DNA of 64,000 nt, from positions 1 to 64,000 of the forward strand of contig JAJZUQ010000005.1 in NCBI GenBank assembly GCA_021848385.1, written 5' to 3'. The DNA is from Deltaproteobacteria bacterium. GTDB taxonomy: Bacteria > Desulfobacterota > Desulfuromonadia > Geobacterales > Geobacteraceae. Below, one piece after another: positions 52,536 to 60,705 of the stretch. Position 1 is the first letter of the stretch. Each line of letters opens with the position of its first letter. The notes under the pieces were generated by a model. It saw only the letters and a program-made list of their open reading frames with translations. It had not been told where the DNA came from and did not search any database. A program made the translations under genes and the position numbers.

Positions 52536-52622
52536 ATAACCCCTCCCGACCTCCCCTTAACTTAAGGGGAGGAGATGGATGTGCCCCCCCTCTTAAGATA
52601 AGAGGGGGAAGGGGGGAGTTAT
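52536..52622. repeat. Intergenic palindrome with two inner hairpins (copy 2)
   Basis: Outer arms (ATAACCCCTCCC and GGGGGGAGTTAT, with two wobble pairs) enclose two perfect hairpins, CTCCCCTTAA/TTAAGGGGAG and CCCCCTCTTA-AGA-TAAGAGGGGG. The layout matches the element at 26785-26859. Confidence 0.65.
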
Positions 52623-52656
52623 AATTTGTGAAGTTATGCGTTTCAAAGGAGGGACC

Positions 52657-53097
52657 GTGTACAAGAAAGTCTACGAAGAGCCGATGATCGCCGGTGCGCC
52701 GCTGCCGTTCCGATTGCCGGAATGGATTGCCGCCGCACCGTTCGAGGAGTACCTGGGAATGTCGATACTGGAGGCGAAGGATGGCATGGCGGTGCTGACC
52801 ATGCCGTTCAAGGTGAAACTGTCCCAGGGGAAGGGGCTCATGCACGGCGGGGCGGTCACATCACTGGCCGACACGGCGGTTGCCATGGCGATCAAGAGCG
52901 TCCTGCCGGAGGGTACACACTTCGCTACCGTAGAGCTGGGTCTGAAGTTCCATGCCCCGGTGCGGGGAGGAACGGTGAAAGCCGTAGCGCGGATTGCCGA
53001 GCGGGATGAACGGACCATCCGTGGAGAGGCGGAGGTGTTCGACGAGAACGGGACGAAGGTAGCTACCTTTCACTCGATATTCAAGGTGAAGAAATAA
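52657..53097 (+). CDS. Hotdog-fold thioesterase (PaaI-like)
   Basis: GTG 52657 is preceded by AAAGGAGG and gives 146 residues; ATG 52636 contains that site within its own codons and is unlikely. The hotdog core has GLMHGGAVTSLADTAVAMAI, where the H-G-G-A motif and the following acid form the active site. The later part is ATVELGLKFHAPVRGGTVKA. It probably hydrolyses an acyl-CoA thioester. A terminator follows 38 bases after the stop. Confidence 0.9.
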   Translation: MYKKVYEEPMIAGAPLPFRLPEWIAAAPFEEYLGMSILEAKDGMAVLTMPFKVKLSQGKGLMHGGAVTSLADTAVAMAIKSVLPEGTHFATVELGLKFHAPVRGGTVKAVARIAERDERTIRGEAEVFDENGTKVATFHSIFKVKK

Positions 53098-53134
53098 AGC
53101 GCAGGCGAGATTACAGGGGTTTGACACGAGAACG

Positions 53135-53166
53135 AAAAAGGGCATCCACGCGGATGCCCTTTTTTT
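53135..53166. terminator. Intrinsic terminator between convergent genes
   Basis: AAAAAGGGCATCC and GGATGCCCTTTTT pair perfectly over a four-base loop and end in seven Ts. It can serve the thioesterase gene and, less well, the convergent radical SAM gene. Confidence 0.9.
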
Positions 53167-53307
53167 GTGCCGGAATAGTGCGGGGAGACAATGATCCCAG
53201 CAGGCTACCCCATTACATTGATTTGCTCAGTTCGCGGTCCTGGCACGCAATTGTGGCAGGGGTGAATTTAAAACTGGCACCATTCCGGACAGACCTCAAA
53301 ATTTTAC

Positions 53308-54606
53308 TCAAGTCTTTCGTGAACCTGCAGCCAGATCCTGGCGAACAAACGTTTCCAGTGACGCATCCAGCATGGTCCGGCGGCAATCTACGCCGTCGAT
53401 GCCGCCTGTTTGTAGCTTGCGGAAGAAGCGACAGCCACCGAAGCAGAGCGGCAGGTAGGCACATTCAAGACATTCGTCATTTTTCCAGACATCAAGGTTG
53501 TGCGATTGGCGGTAATCGTTGATCCCTTTGGCCAGAGTGCCGACCCGAAGGTCCTCCTGCCCCATGAAGACCGGGCATTTGTACAAGCCGCCGTCATACC
53601 CCACCACCAGATCATTGGCAAACTCGATCATACAGGCGCTCGGCTTGATCTTTGCCACCGGGAAGCCCCGCTTTATCAGCTCTCCACGCAGGTAGACCGC
53701 AGCCTCGATGGCCCATGGTTCGGCGGTGCACGCACAGGCCGAGGAGCGGTCACCGCTGACACTGCCGTCGGCCCTGGGCATGACCGGTGAAAAAGAGACC
53801 TCCTTCAAGCGGGCAGGTTCGATGCCAGCCGCGATCATCATCTCCAGCAGTTCCGGAAAGCGCTGGTAATTGTCGCGGGTGTAGTTGCCACCCAGGTCGA
53901 TGGCAACCAGCCTGTGCACTTCGACAAAGTTGGCCATGATAGTCGCAAAGCTCCCCTTTCCGGAGACGAATGGCCGCTGGGCATCGTGGATGTCGGGGGG
54001 GCCGTCAATGGTGAGGCGAACAGCAGAAAGGCCGAGCGGAAGCAGTTCCTCCACCAAGCTCCGGGTTAGCAGGACCCCGTTTGAGAACATATTGAAGGCA
54101 AAACCGACGCCATGACGGTCGGCGGTATCCCTCAGGCTTGAGGCGATCTCGTGCAGCAGGTCGAGTCGCATCAAGGCTTCGCCGCCGTAAAAATCCACGG
54201 TTACATCCAACCCCTCGGCCATCCGCTCGGTCAGTCGCTGCACCAGCAGATCGGCGGTGGGTGCGTTCATCACGAAACGGCCCCGGAATGGTTCTTCGTA
54301 ACAGTAGGGACATGCCAGGTTGCACTCCAACGTCAGGGTCACCGTTACCTTGAAGCGCCGGCTCTTGCTGTTCAGCTCGTTGAAGGTTTCCCTCATTTCC
54401 TCCCGCTCAGCGTCCCGGTCCGAAACCAGCACCCCCAGACGGGCAAAAGCCTCCCTCTCCCAGTCGGACAGTTCGCCGCCATCGGTAAGCCGTTGCCAGA
54501 GGGACTCCGACAGTTCCAGCACAGCACAGCGTCGGGTGGCGACCAATAGTATCCGTCCTGGTCTTTCGGGAGAGGAGTAGGTTTTCAGATACCTGGAAAG
54601 GTGCAT
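53308..54606 (-). CDS. Radical SAM/SPASM peptide maturase (geopeptide-type)
   Basis: The 432-residue enzyme has an N-terminal domain of about 85 residues, then the radical SAM motif CNLACPYCYEEP (Cys95, Cys99, Cys102). The C-terminal SPASM region is cysteine-rich: ACACTAEPW, PSACMIEF, GGLYKCPVF, ECLECAYLPLCFGGC and DCRRT. These are ligands for auxiliary [4Fe-4S] clusters in ribosomal-peptide maturases. Upstream on the same strand is a 29-codon precursor-like gene, so it probably modifies that peptide. The organisation resembles what has been called the geopeptide system in Geobacter. AAGGG precedes the ATG. The nature of the modification cannot be read from sequence. Confidence 0.88.
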   Translation of the reverse strand: MHLSRYLKTYSSPERPGRILLVATRRCAVLELSESLWQRLTDGGELSDWEREAFARLGVLVSDRDAEREEMRETFNELNSKSRRFKVTVTLTLECNLACPYCYEEPFRGRFVMNAPTADLLVQRLTERMAEGLDVTVDFYGGEALMRLDLLHEIASSLRDTADRHGVGFAFNMFSNGVLLTRSLVEELLPLGLSAVRLTIDGPPDIHDAQRPFVSGKGSFATIMANFVEVHRLVAIDLGGNYTRDNYQRFPELLEMMIAAGIEPARLKEVSFSPVMPRADGSVSGDRSSACACTAEPWAIEAAVYLRGELIKRGFPVAKIKPSACMIEFANDLVVGYDGGLYKCPVFMGQEDLRVGTLAKGINDYRQSHNLDVWKNDECLECAYLPLCFGGCRFFRKLQTGGIDGVDCRRTMLDASLETFVRQDLAAGSRKT

Positions 54607-54742
54607 GGCAGACCCTTGGTGATTACGTCAAATAACAAAATTGCAACCAACTGAAAGTGAATCTGATATCACCGTAATGCCGCTTAATTGTTGCTTTCAG
54701 GTGACAAGTTGTATGCAGAAACAGCCTCTTTAACCGGTAGGA

Positions 54743-54781
54743 AAACTTAGCGGGGAGTCATTATCACTCCCCGCTAAGTTT
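54743..54781 (-). terminator. Intrinsic terminator between the precursor peptide gene and its maturase
   Basis: A perfect 16-bp stem (AAACTTAGCGGGGAGT with ACTCCCCGCTAAGTTT, seven-base loop) lies eight bases past the precursor stop and continues into Ts on the minus strand. It should make the short peptide message far more abundant than the maturase message. Confidence 0.88.
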
Positions 54782-54788
54782 CGTAAAG

Positions 54789-54878
54789 CTAAGCACTTCT
54801 GGCTGTATTACCTGAACAGCATCCCTGCACAATTCCCGCTTCCACCCCTTCCTCCAGAATGACTAATTCTTCTTCCAT
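54789..54878 (-). CDS. 29-residue precursor peptide of a radical-SAM modified peptide
   Basis: On the minus strand a consensus AAGGAGGTG is followed at seven bases by ATG 54878. The frame is 29 codons, ending at TAG 54789-54791. The N-terminal half is an acidic leader (MEEELVILEEGVEAG). The C-terminal half is a small, neutral core (IVQGCC then SGNTARSA) with two adjacent cysteines. Size, acidic leader, strong ribosome site, terminator right behind and a radical SAM/SPASM maturase next on the strand are all hallmarks of a ribosomally made, modified peptide precursor. The cysteine pair and its neighbours are the likely modification sites. It is too short for ordinary gene calling. Confidence 0.85.
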   Translation of the reverse strand: MEEELVILEEGVEAGIVQGCCSGNTARSA

Positions 54879-54902
54879 GGCTTTCACCTCCTTATAAAGT
54901 TC

Positions 54903-54934
54903 TGGACAAAATAACCAGTAATCTGTTAATTAAC
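54903..54934 (+). promoter_or_regulatory. Divergent promoter region with a GTTAATTAAC palindrome
   Basis: The 72-bp gap between the precursor gene and the receptor gene must hold both promoters. TGGACA (54903-54908) and TTAATT (54926-54931), 17 bases apart, are the best plus-strand candidate. GTTAATTAAC (54925-54934) is a perfect 10-bp palindrome placed so that one bound regulator could affect both directions. Confidence 0.35.
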
Positions 54935-54950
54935 ATGCATACTCAATGCC

Positions 54951-56849
54951 ATGATTTTCATTAACCGTCTATATAGCCTCCGGGCGTTATTTGTTGCCGT
55001 TGCATTGGCAGCCTTCCTCGCGCCCAGTCAGGTGCTCGCTGCGGGTGAGGGTGACAACACAGACATCCTGAACCTGGGAGATAATCTCCAGGAACAGCTC
55101 CTTACCACCTCCCGTGCTCCTCGCCCTATTTCCAAAATCGCCGAAAATGTCACCGTTATCACTGCCGCTGATATCGAGCGCCTCAACGCCCATACCCTGG
55201 CCGAGGTTTTACAGACCGTACCCGGTATCCACCTTGACCAGATCCAGACCCCAGGCAATTCGGTTTTCTTCAACCTACAGGGGATCATCAACAGGCATGT
55301 CCTAGTTCAGATCGACGGCGTCCCCCAGAACTTCATAAGTGCAGACAATATTGCCGAGCTCGGCGCCATCCCGGTGCAGATGATCGAAAGGGTCGAGATC
55401 ATCAAGGGGGCTGCATCTTCATCATGGGGCTCGGGCTTGGGAGGGGTTGTCAATATTATTACCAAGTCGCCAGACCCGGAGCGCAAGGCGGGCGGCATGG
55501 TGTCAGGCTCCATCGGCTCCAGCTATACGGCCGACAGTCGTGGGGAGATTAGCGGCACCGTCAACCGGTTCGGCTACTACCTGACTGGCGGCAATCTCCG
55601 TTCGGATGGCCTTGTCTCCGGCACCCAGGTACGTTTCAATCACGGATTTGGCAAACTTACCTATGACCTGGGCACCAAAGGGAACATAGCTCTGGGGTTT
55701 GACCTGCGAGACAAACGGACAGGTCTTGAGGATTCAATAGCCTATAATTACCATGACAGCAGCGACACCCGCTATGCATCCGGCTATCTTAATCTGCGCT
55801 ATGCCCTGGCCGATGACCTGAACCTGACCCTGAACAGCTACGGCGGTCGTCGTTTCTTGACTGCCAAATGGGGGGAACTAACCAGTTCAACCCTCTGGAG
55901 AGATTACTCTACCCGGGAAATTTACCGGGGAGCGAATCTGGGGCTTACCTGGGGCACCTCTGATAACAACCTGAGCGCCGGAGTCGAATACGAGCGCAAT
56001 GACCTGCACAACCGGGAGCTTGTCTGGCTTGACCCTGTTGACAATTTCGATATAGCCATGGACCGCTGGTCCGGTTATCTCAATGGAATCTGGACCCTTG
56101 GCCGCCTCAGCATCCTCCCCGGCTTCCGTTTTGACCACACCAACCTGCTGGACGACGCTTACAGTTATTCCCTGGGCCTCACCTACCGGCTGACCGACAG
56201 CACCACCCTGCGGACCTATGCCGCAAGGGGCTATGGGATGCCGATTGTCAGTAATCTGTCTTTTCTCAACGGCATACATAGTAATCAGAATATCCAGACC
56301 GTGCAGGCCGGTTTTGAAACCACCTCCATCCCCTACCTCTGGTTGAAGGGTACCCTGTTCTACAACAATATCTGGAATATCCAGGATTTTGATCTCAGCA
56401 CAAATCCGGTAACTGTAACCCTGCACGAACAGGTGCGCCAGGGGGCGGAACTGGAACTGCGCACCTCGCCGCTGTATGGCCTCTCCCTGACCGGTGGCTA
56501 TACGTATTCCGATTCGTGGGACAAGGCCACCAAGGCGGAGCTGACCAGTACCAACAGCGGGCCGCGTCAGAATATCAAGCTGGGGCTGAACTACGACAAC
56601 AACGATTTGGGGCTGCGGGGTACCCTGTCCGGCAACTTCGTCAAGTGGAACGTGCCAGCCGACCAAAACCCTCATCTGTCGGCAATGATCTGGAACTTGC
56701 ACCTGAACTGGAAGCCATTCCAGAAGCATGAAAGTGCCCCGGAACTGTTCTTCTCGATCAACAACATCTTTAACGGTAGCCAGTATATAGTTGATTTCAA
56801 GCCGAATGCTCCACGCTGGTTCGAGGGCGGAGTGAGGGTGAAGTTCTGA
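54951..56849 (+). CDS. TonB-dependent outer-membrane receptor
   Basis: The 632-residue protein has a signal peptide ending near SQVLAAG, then a plug domain (about 45-170: TVITAADIERLNAHTLAEVL, VPGIHLDQIQ, VLVQIDGVPQ, MIERVEIIKGAASSSWGSGL, GGVVNIITK). A beta-barrel of about 460 residues follows and ends in aromatic VRVKF, the usual outer-membrane sorting end. It imports a scarce ligand using TonB energy. The short BtuB-like plug fits a siderophore, cobalamin or peptide-like ligand. It is the first of three coupled genes and divergent from the modified-peptide genes. No clear ribosome site precedes the ATG. Confidence 0.93.
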   Translation: MIFINRLYSLRALFVAVALAAFLAPSQVLAAGEGDNTDILNLGDNLQEQLLTTSRAPRPISKIAENVTVITAADIERLNAHTLAEVLQTVPGIHLDQIQTPGNSVFFNLQGIINRHVLVQIDGVPQNFISADNIAELGAIPVQMIERVEIIKGAASSSWGSGLGGVVNIITKSPDPERKAGGMVSGSIGSSYTADSRGEISGTVNRFGYYLTGGNLRSDGLVSGTQVRFNHGFGKLTYDLGTKGNIALGFDLRDKRTGLEDSIAYNYHDSSDTRYASGYLNLRYALADDLNLTLNSYGGRRFLTAKWGELTSSTLWRDYSTREIYRGANLGLTWGTSDNNLSAGVEYERNDLHNRELVWLDPVDNFDIAMDRWSGYLNGIWTLGRLSILPGFRFDHTNLLDDAYSYSLGLTYRLTDSTTLRTYAARGYGMPIVSNLSFLNGIHSNQNIQTVQAGFETTSIPYLWLKGTLFYNNIWNIQDFDLSTNPVTVTLHEQVRQGAELELRTSPLYGLSLTGGYTYSDSWDKATKAELTSTNSGPRQNIKLGLNYDNNDLGLRGTLSGNFVKWNVPADQNPHLSAMIWNLHLNWKPFQKHESAPELFFSINNIFNGSQYIVDFKPNAPRWFEGGVRVKF

Positions 56850-57697
56850 TGCGGCGCCTTCTCTTAGTCATAATTGCCCTGGCGACCTTGCTCCCCTCCC
56901 TGGCTCAGGCCTATGAAGTCCTGGTACTCCAGAGCAGCCACAATGTCGGCTACGAACAGGCGCTGAAAGGCTTCCGGAGTGACTGCAACGCCTCACAGCG
57001 CGTGGTCGTGCTGTCCGACTATGCCGAAGTTGACGTCGTCCGGATTGTGCGGGAGGATCGCCCCCGGCTGATCCTGGCCATAGGGGACGCGGCCCTGGCT
57101 GCGACCCGCAGGATCACCCAGACGCCGGTGGTCGCGGTAATGTCACTTGGCATCGGCACAAGGGCCAATCTGACCGGCATCACGATGTTTGCCCCTCCCG
57201 AGAAATATTGTAATCTGTTCAAACAGTTGAAGGTGCATAATGTCGGTGTCATCCATAATCCCGGCAAGACCGGCTGGTATCTGGACAAGGCCCAGAAGGC
57301 CGCTGAGAAGGCTGGCATCAAGCTGAACGTGCGCAGGGTTGAGTCCCCCCGGGAGACCCTGGCCCAGCTCGGCTCGCTGGCCGGAAAGGTCGATGCCCTC
57401 TGGATGTTCCCCGACACTACGGCGGTCACCCGCGAAACGGCTGAGGCCTATTTCCGTTTTGGCCAGCACCAAGCGGTGCCGGTCGTTTCCTTTGCCGCGA
57501 GTTATCTCGGGTTGGGCGCTGCTGCGGCAGTTGACATTGACTCCACCGAAATGGGACGGCAGGCCGGTGACATGGCCAATGCACTCCTCCGTGGAGCTCG
57601 TATCGACGAAATCCCCCGCCAGGCTCCACGCGGCACAAAGTACAGGATCAACCAGAATGTTCTGGGAAAGCTTGATATCAACGAGACAACGGAGTAA
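56849..57697 (+). CDS. ABC-type substrate-binding protein (ABC_sub_bind family)
   Basis: The 282-residue protein begins with a signal peptide (MRRLLLVIIALATLLPSLAQ). Its mature part has two alpha-beta lobes typical of the periplasmic ABC_sub_bind/TrpX-like family (VLVLQSSHNVGYEQALKGF, LILAIGDAALAATRR, VGVIHNPGKTGWYLDKAQ, DALWMFPDTTAVTRETAEAY, VPVVSFAASYLGLGAAAAV). It starts on the last base of the receptor gene stop. No ABC permease or ATPase is near, so it may feed the downstream kinase or another transporter. The ligand is unknown. Confidence 0.88.
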   Translation: MRRLLLVIIALATLLPSLAQAYEVLVLQSSHNVGYEQALKGFRSDCNASQRVVVLSDYAEVDVVRIVREDRPRLILAIGDAALAATRRITQTPVVAVMSLGIGTRANLTGITMFAPPEKYCNLFKQLKVHNVGVIHNPGKTGWYLDKAQKAAEKAGIKLNVRRVESPRETLAQLGSLAGKVDALWMFPDTTAVTRETAEAYFRFGQHQAVPVVSFAASYLGLGAAAAVDIDSTEMGRQAGDMANALLRGARIDEIPRQAPRGTKYRINQNVLGKLDINETTE

Positions 57698-57723
57698 CCT
57701 AGCGAAACAGCGAGGGACTATCC

Positions 57724-59121
57724 ATGCTACCATACATGCGGCCGTTAGACTTTCGATCAAGTTTCCAGTACCGGCTCTTCCGTGTTTTTACCCTCCTGAC
57801 CGCCCTCATCGCCATTGTCTTTTTGACCGTCTACGTCACAATTGAAATCAGAAATCAACGGGCGCATATCTCCGCACAACTCCATCTGCAGGCGCAACAC
57901 CTGGCCGAAACCATTCGCCTGCCCCTTTATGCCGAGAACCGCGCCGTCCTCCAGCAGTTTGCCGAAGGGTCTGTTCACCAGATCTCCGGATTGCGGGGCG
58001 TGGTGATTACTTCAGGTAATGGCAAGGTGCTGACAAATCTACAGCTGCCGGGAAGCAAAGCCGATGTGATCGAAGAAACGGTTGAGGTCCGGAGCGATGT
58101 CCTGACCACCTCTCCTGAATCGGCCATCAGCGGAGGAACTGAACCTGGCCCGACTTTAATCGGCAGGGTCAGTCTGAAGCGGAGCACGGAAGACCTGCAC
58201 TTGATGTCTTACCGGCTTGTCGCGATTTCATGTGCCTTGGCGGTAGGGTTCTGGCTCACGGTTTCCCTGATCTGTTACCTTGTTCTCAGGCGGGTAACCA
58301 AATCTTTCAACGCTCTCATGCAGGGGATACATACCATGCAGAGCGGTGATTTATCTGCCCGTATCAACGTTGTTTCCGACGATGAGCCGGGCAGGGCGGC
58401 CAGTGCCGTCAATGATCTGGCAAACGCCCTGGAGGCACGAACCATTGAACTCGAGAATGCCAATCAGGAGTTAGAGGCGTTTAACTACTCGGTTTCCCAT
58501 GATTTACGCAAGCCCCTGACGGTCATCTATTCTTACTGCCAGTTTATCCAGGAGTTCTGCAGCCACAATCTGGATACTCAGTGCCGTGAATATCTGCGAG
58601 AGATCGGCGAGGGGAGCCAGCGCATGAACCAGCTCATCGACACTCTGCTCGAATTCGCCTCTCTCAAACGCAGTGAACTTCACCATGAAAATGTTGACCT
58701 GAGCGAGATTGCTCGCAATGCTGCCAAGGGACTGGTTTTGATAGAACCCCACCGCAGGGTCTCGCTCCGTATTAACGAAGGCATTACCGTCAAGGGAGAC
58801 AGGGATTTACTCCAGGTGGCCATGGATAACCTCTTGGGCAACGCCTGGAAGTTCACCCGCAAGAGGGAAGAGGCGGTAATCGAATTTGGCATGATGGAAG
58901 ACGAAGGAAAGCCGACCTATTATGTCCGGGACAACGGGAACGGCTTCAACATGACGGATGCGAACAAGCTGTTCATCCCGTTTCATCGCCTACCCGGAAC
59001 AGGTGTCGATGGCCACGGCATCGGCCTTGCGACGGTAGAGCGGATAATAATGCGTCATGGTGGGCGGATCTGGGCAGAGGGTGAGCCGGAAAAAGGAGCG
59101 ACTTTTTATTTTACTCTCTAA
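57724..59121 (+). CDS. Membrane histidine kinase with HAMP domain
   Basis: The 465-residue kinase has a first membrane helix at about 18-38, a periplasmic domain (about 40-155), a second helix at about 160-188 and a HAMP segment. A dimerisation helix with H-box FNYSVSHDLRKPLTVIYSYC follows. The catalytic domain has N-box NLLGNAWKF, DNGNGFNMTDANKLFIPF and GHGIGLATVERI. It resembles the phytochrome-type kinase family. It lies 27 bases after the binding-protein gene and is probably cotranscribed, so it may sense the binding protein or its ligand. No response regulator is adjacent. Confidence 0.92.
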   Translation: MLPYMRPLDFRSSFQYRLFRVFTLLTALIAIVFLTVYVTIEIRNQRAHISAQLHLQAQHLAETIRLPLYAENRAVLQQFAEGSVHQISGLRGVVITSGNGKVLTNLQLPGSKADVIEETVEVRSDVLTTSPESAISGGTEPGPTLIGRVSLKRSTEDLHLMSYRLVAISCALAVGFWLTVSLICYLVLRRVTKSFNALMQGIHTMQSGDLSARINVVSDDEPGRAASAVNDLANALEARTIELENANQELEAFNYSVSHDLRKPLTVIYSYCQFIQEFCSHNLDTQCREYLREIGEGSQRMNQLIDTLLEFASLKRSELHHENVDLSEIARNAAKGLVLIEPHRRVSLRINEGITVKGDRDLLQVAMDNLLGNAWKFTRKREEAVIEFGMMEDEGKPTYYVRDNGNGFNMTDANKLFIPFHRLPGTGVDGHGIGLATVERIIMRHGGRIWAEGEPEKGATFYFTL

Positions 59122-59179
59122 CCTTCCTCCGCATTAATCGTAGCCATAAATCCGGCGTAAAAAACTGCACCGGATGCAT

Positions 59180-59216
59180 AAAAGCCCCACAAACTATTCA
59201 CGCTTGAGGGGCTTTT
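59180..59216 (+). terminator. Intrinsic terminator after the receptor-kinase operon
   Basis: AAAAGCCCC pairs with GGGGCTTTT over a loop of 19 bases, about 60 bases after the kinase stop. A T-rich tail is partial. Confidence 0.7.
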
Positions 59217-59251
59217 CATATATAAGCGGGGAGGGTGCGTAGCAACATTGA

Positions 59252-59383
59252 TCGAGGTTCCAATTTACCTGCTGGAGAATCGCAGAATCCCACATTGAGG
59301 ACATTACTCCCACCTTCGACAAAGTGGGCAATTGGACCGGGAAGAGCGAAGGGAGTCTGATCTCCTTCGGACAGCACGATTAA
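59252..59383 (+). pseudogene. Fragment of a coding sequence without a start
   Basis: A 43-codon open stretch (between TGA at 59249-59251 and TAA at 59381-59383) reads as a plausible protein end, with SHIEDITPTFDKVGNW and SEGSLISFGQHD. It has no start codon or ribosome site and lies just after a terminator. It abuts the end of the convergent gene at 59384. It may be the tail of a lost gene, possibly a transposase, or chance. The family is not recognised. Confidence 0.25.
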
Positions 59384-60427
59384 CTACCGTGAGCTTAACG
59401 CAAAATTGGTGATTGCAGTCGCAAATGATCTCGACTTTGAAGAACCTCCAAGCTGCGACCAGTAATAAAACGCCAAGGCTACTTCAGGATAGTTGACATC
59501 TATTATCTTGCCGAACAACATTTCCTGGCCTAATCCAGTGCGAGTATTGCCTTCAACACTTATCTCACCGTTATCAAGAACCCTTGACTCTTCCCACTCC
59601 ATTCCCTTTTCCACCGCTTTAAGCACTCTTTGCTTAAGGTTTGCATCATCGATATGGAACGAGGCGACCTGCAACTCCAACGCATTGACTGCCTGGTAAC
59701 TGCTGTCATGTCCCCCGTGCTCGACGAATACACCGTCTAAACGCTGCATTTGCAGGTCAGCCTCAAGAAATTCATAAGCTATTTCTTTCAATGCCGGATC
59801 ATCAAGCAGTATGCCGTTTAGCAGGAATGCCAGACCGTCAAAAGCCAGGCGATTTGGTGCATTGCGATCTTGCCGAAACAACTCGTCACGATTATCGCGC
59901 AACCAATCAAGAGCCCTGCGCAAATCAGGTTCTAACTTCCTAAGTCTCGGTAAATATGGTTTTCCCGCTTTATCCTGCTGCAACAACAAATAAACATGTC
60001 CAAAAGCCTGCAGGAAAAAAGCATCCGCAGTAATCGCCCTGCGAGGGTCTTCCCCCAACCCATTTCGGAAATATCCTTTGTCAGTTATGAACCTGAAACC
60101 ATACTCCATTGCCTTGACAGACTTCTCAATCAGCGCGGTATCGCGGTTGGCCAGGCCACGCTGCAGCAGCCAAATCACATCACGCTGAGCAGCAACATCA
60201 GAAAATTTCTTAATATTTCGACCAACCGCACCACTCTCGGAGACCGACACAGCTTTGCTGCGTGCGTCAAGCAAGGCAATGAAACTCCTATCCTGAAACA
60301 ATTCTTTAAGCACCATGATTTCACCACTCCCGGTAACCTTGCCAGCAGCATGAGCAATTTGTGGAGTGGCAATAAACGTCAAAAGCAAAAGGATTTTCGA
60401 TGCGATATTCAAAAAGTTGGAATTCAT
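59384..60427 (-). CDS. Secreted all-helical protein of unknown function
   Basis: ATG 60427 (MNSNFLNIASKILLLLTFIA) follows GCGAGGG and gives 347 residues with a signal peptide ending near IAHAAGK. The mature protein looks entirely helical, with repeated tryptophan/tyrosine/arginine-rich helices (RDVIWLLQRGLANRDTALI, YGFRFITDKGYFRNGLGEDP, DSSYQAVNALELQVASFH). This resembles an alpha/alpha-toroid, as in alginate or heparin lyases. FVEHGGHDSSYQAVN could be part of an active site. Codon and base use are AT-richer than in the neighbours, suggesting transfer. A polysaccharide-degrading role is a guess. Confidence 0.65.
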   Translation of the reverse strand: MNSNFLNIASKILLLLTFIATPQIAHAAGKVTGSGEIMVLKELFQDRSFIALLDARSKAVSVSESGAVGRNIKKFSDVAAQRDVIWLLQRGLANRDTALIEKSVKAMEYGFRFITDKGYFRNGLGEDPRRAITADAFFLQAFGHVYLLLQQDKAGKPYLPRLRKLEPDLRRALDWLRDNRDELFRQDRNAPNRLAFDGLAFLLNGILLDDPALKEIAYEFLEADLQMQRLDGVFVEHGGHDSSYQAVNALELQVASFHIDDANLKQRVLKAVEKGMEWEESRVLDNGEISVEGNTRTGLGQEMLFGKIIDVNYPEVALAFYYWSQLGGSSKSRSFATAITNFALSSR

Positions 60428-60561
60428 AATTTGGCCCTCGCTGTAAGCCATGTTTAATGTCGGGCAACGGTTATCTCGTTGCCTGACCTATACTGCTTTA
60501 CCGGCCGTGAATCAGCTATTTTGAGACCATCTGCCGCTACCACCAAATATCCCACAATTCC

Positions 60562-60666
60562 CTATGCCGCCTGCCTGTAAATAACCAAGCAAGTTATGGT
60601 TCTCCCGCCCATGATGGCGCAAAGAAAAGCGACCAAACCTAATTTACGGACGTTAACCAAAAACAT
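60562..60666 (-). CDS. Possible small peptide gene upstream of the secreted protein
   Basis: A strong AAGGAGG six bases before ATG 60666 opens a 34-codon frame (MFLVNVRKLGLVAFLCAIMG, then GRTITC and a hydrophilic end) that looks like a membrane or leader helix. A -1 shift near the GGGCGGGAG stretch would instead continue to TGA 60512-60514 with a Gly-rich tail (AGGIGNCGIFGGSGRW). That tail looks more like a real peptide end, so this may be a frameshifted or programmed-frameshift small gene. It precedes the secreted-protein gene by about 135 bases and follows a structured leader. No family is recognised. Confidence 0.4.
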   Translation of the reverse strand: MFLVNVRKLGLVAFLCAIMGGRTITCLVIYRQAA

Positions 60667-60705
60667 TTAAATCCTCCTTGTTCTTTCTTGAATTGAGACA
60701 GATTC

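Noticed and set aside
53243-53260. Sigma-54-like TGGCACG element
   Set aside because: The -12 half reads TGTG instead of TTGC at the required distance.
54607-54742. Second precursor peptide between the hairpin and the maturase
   Set aside because: No ATG with a ribosome site and a frame of useful length was found on the minus strand.
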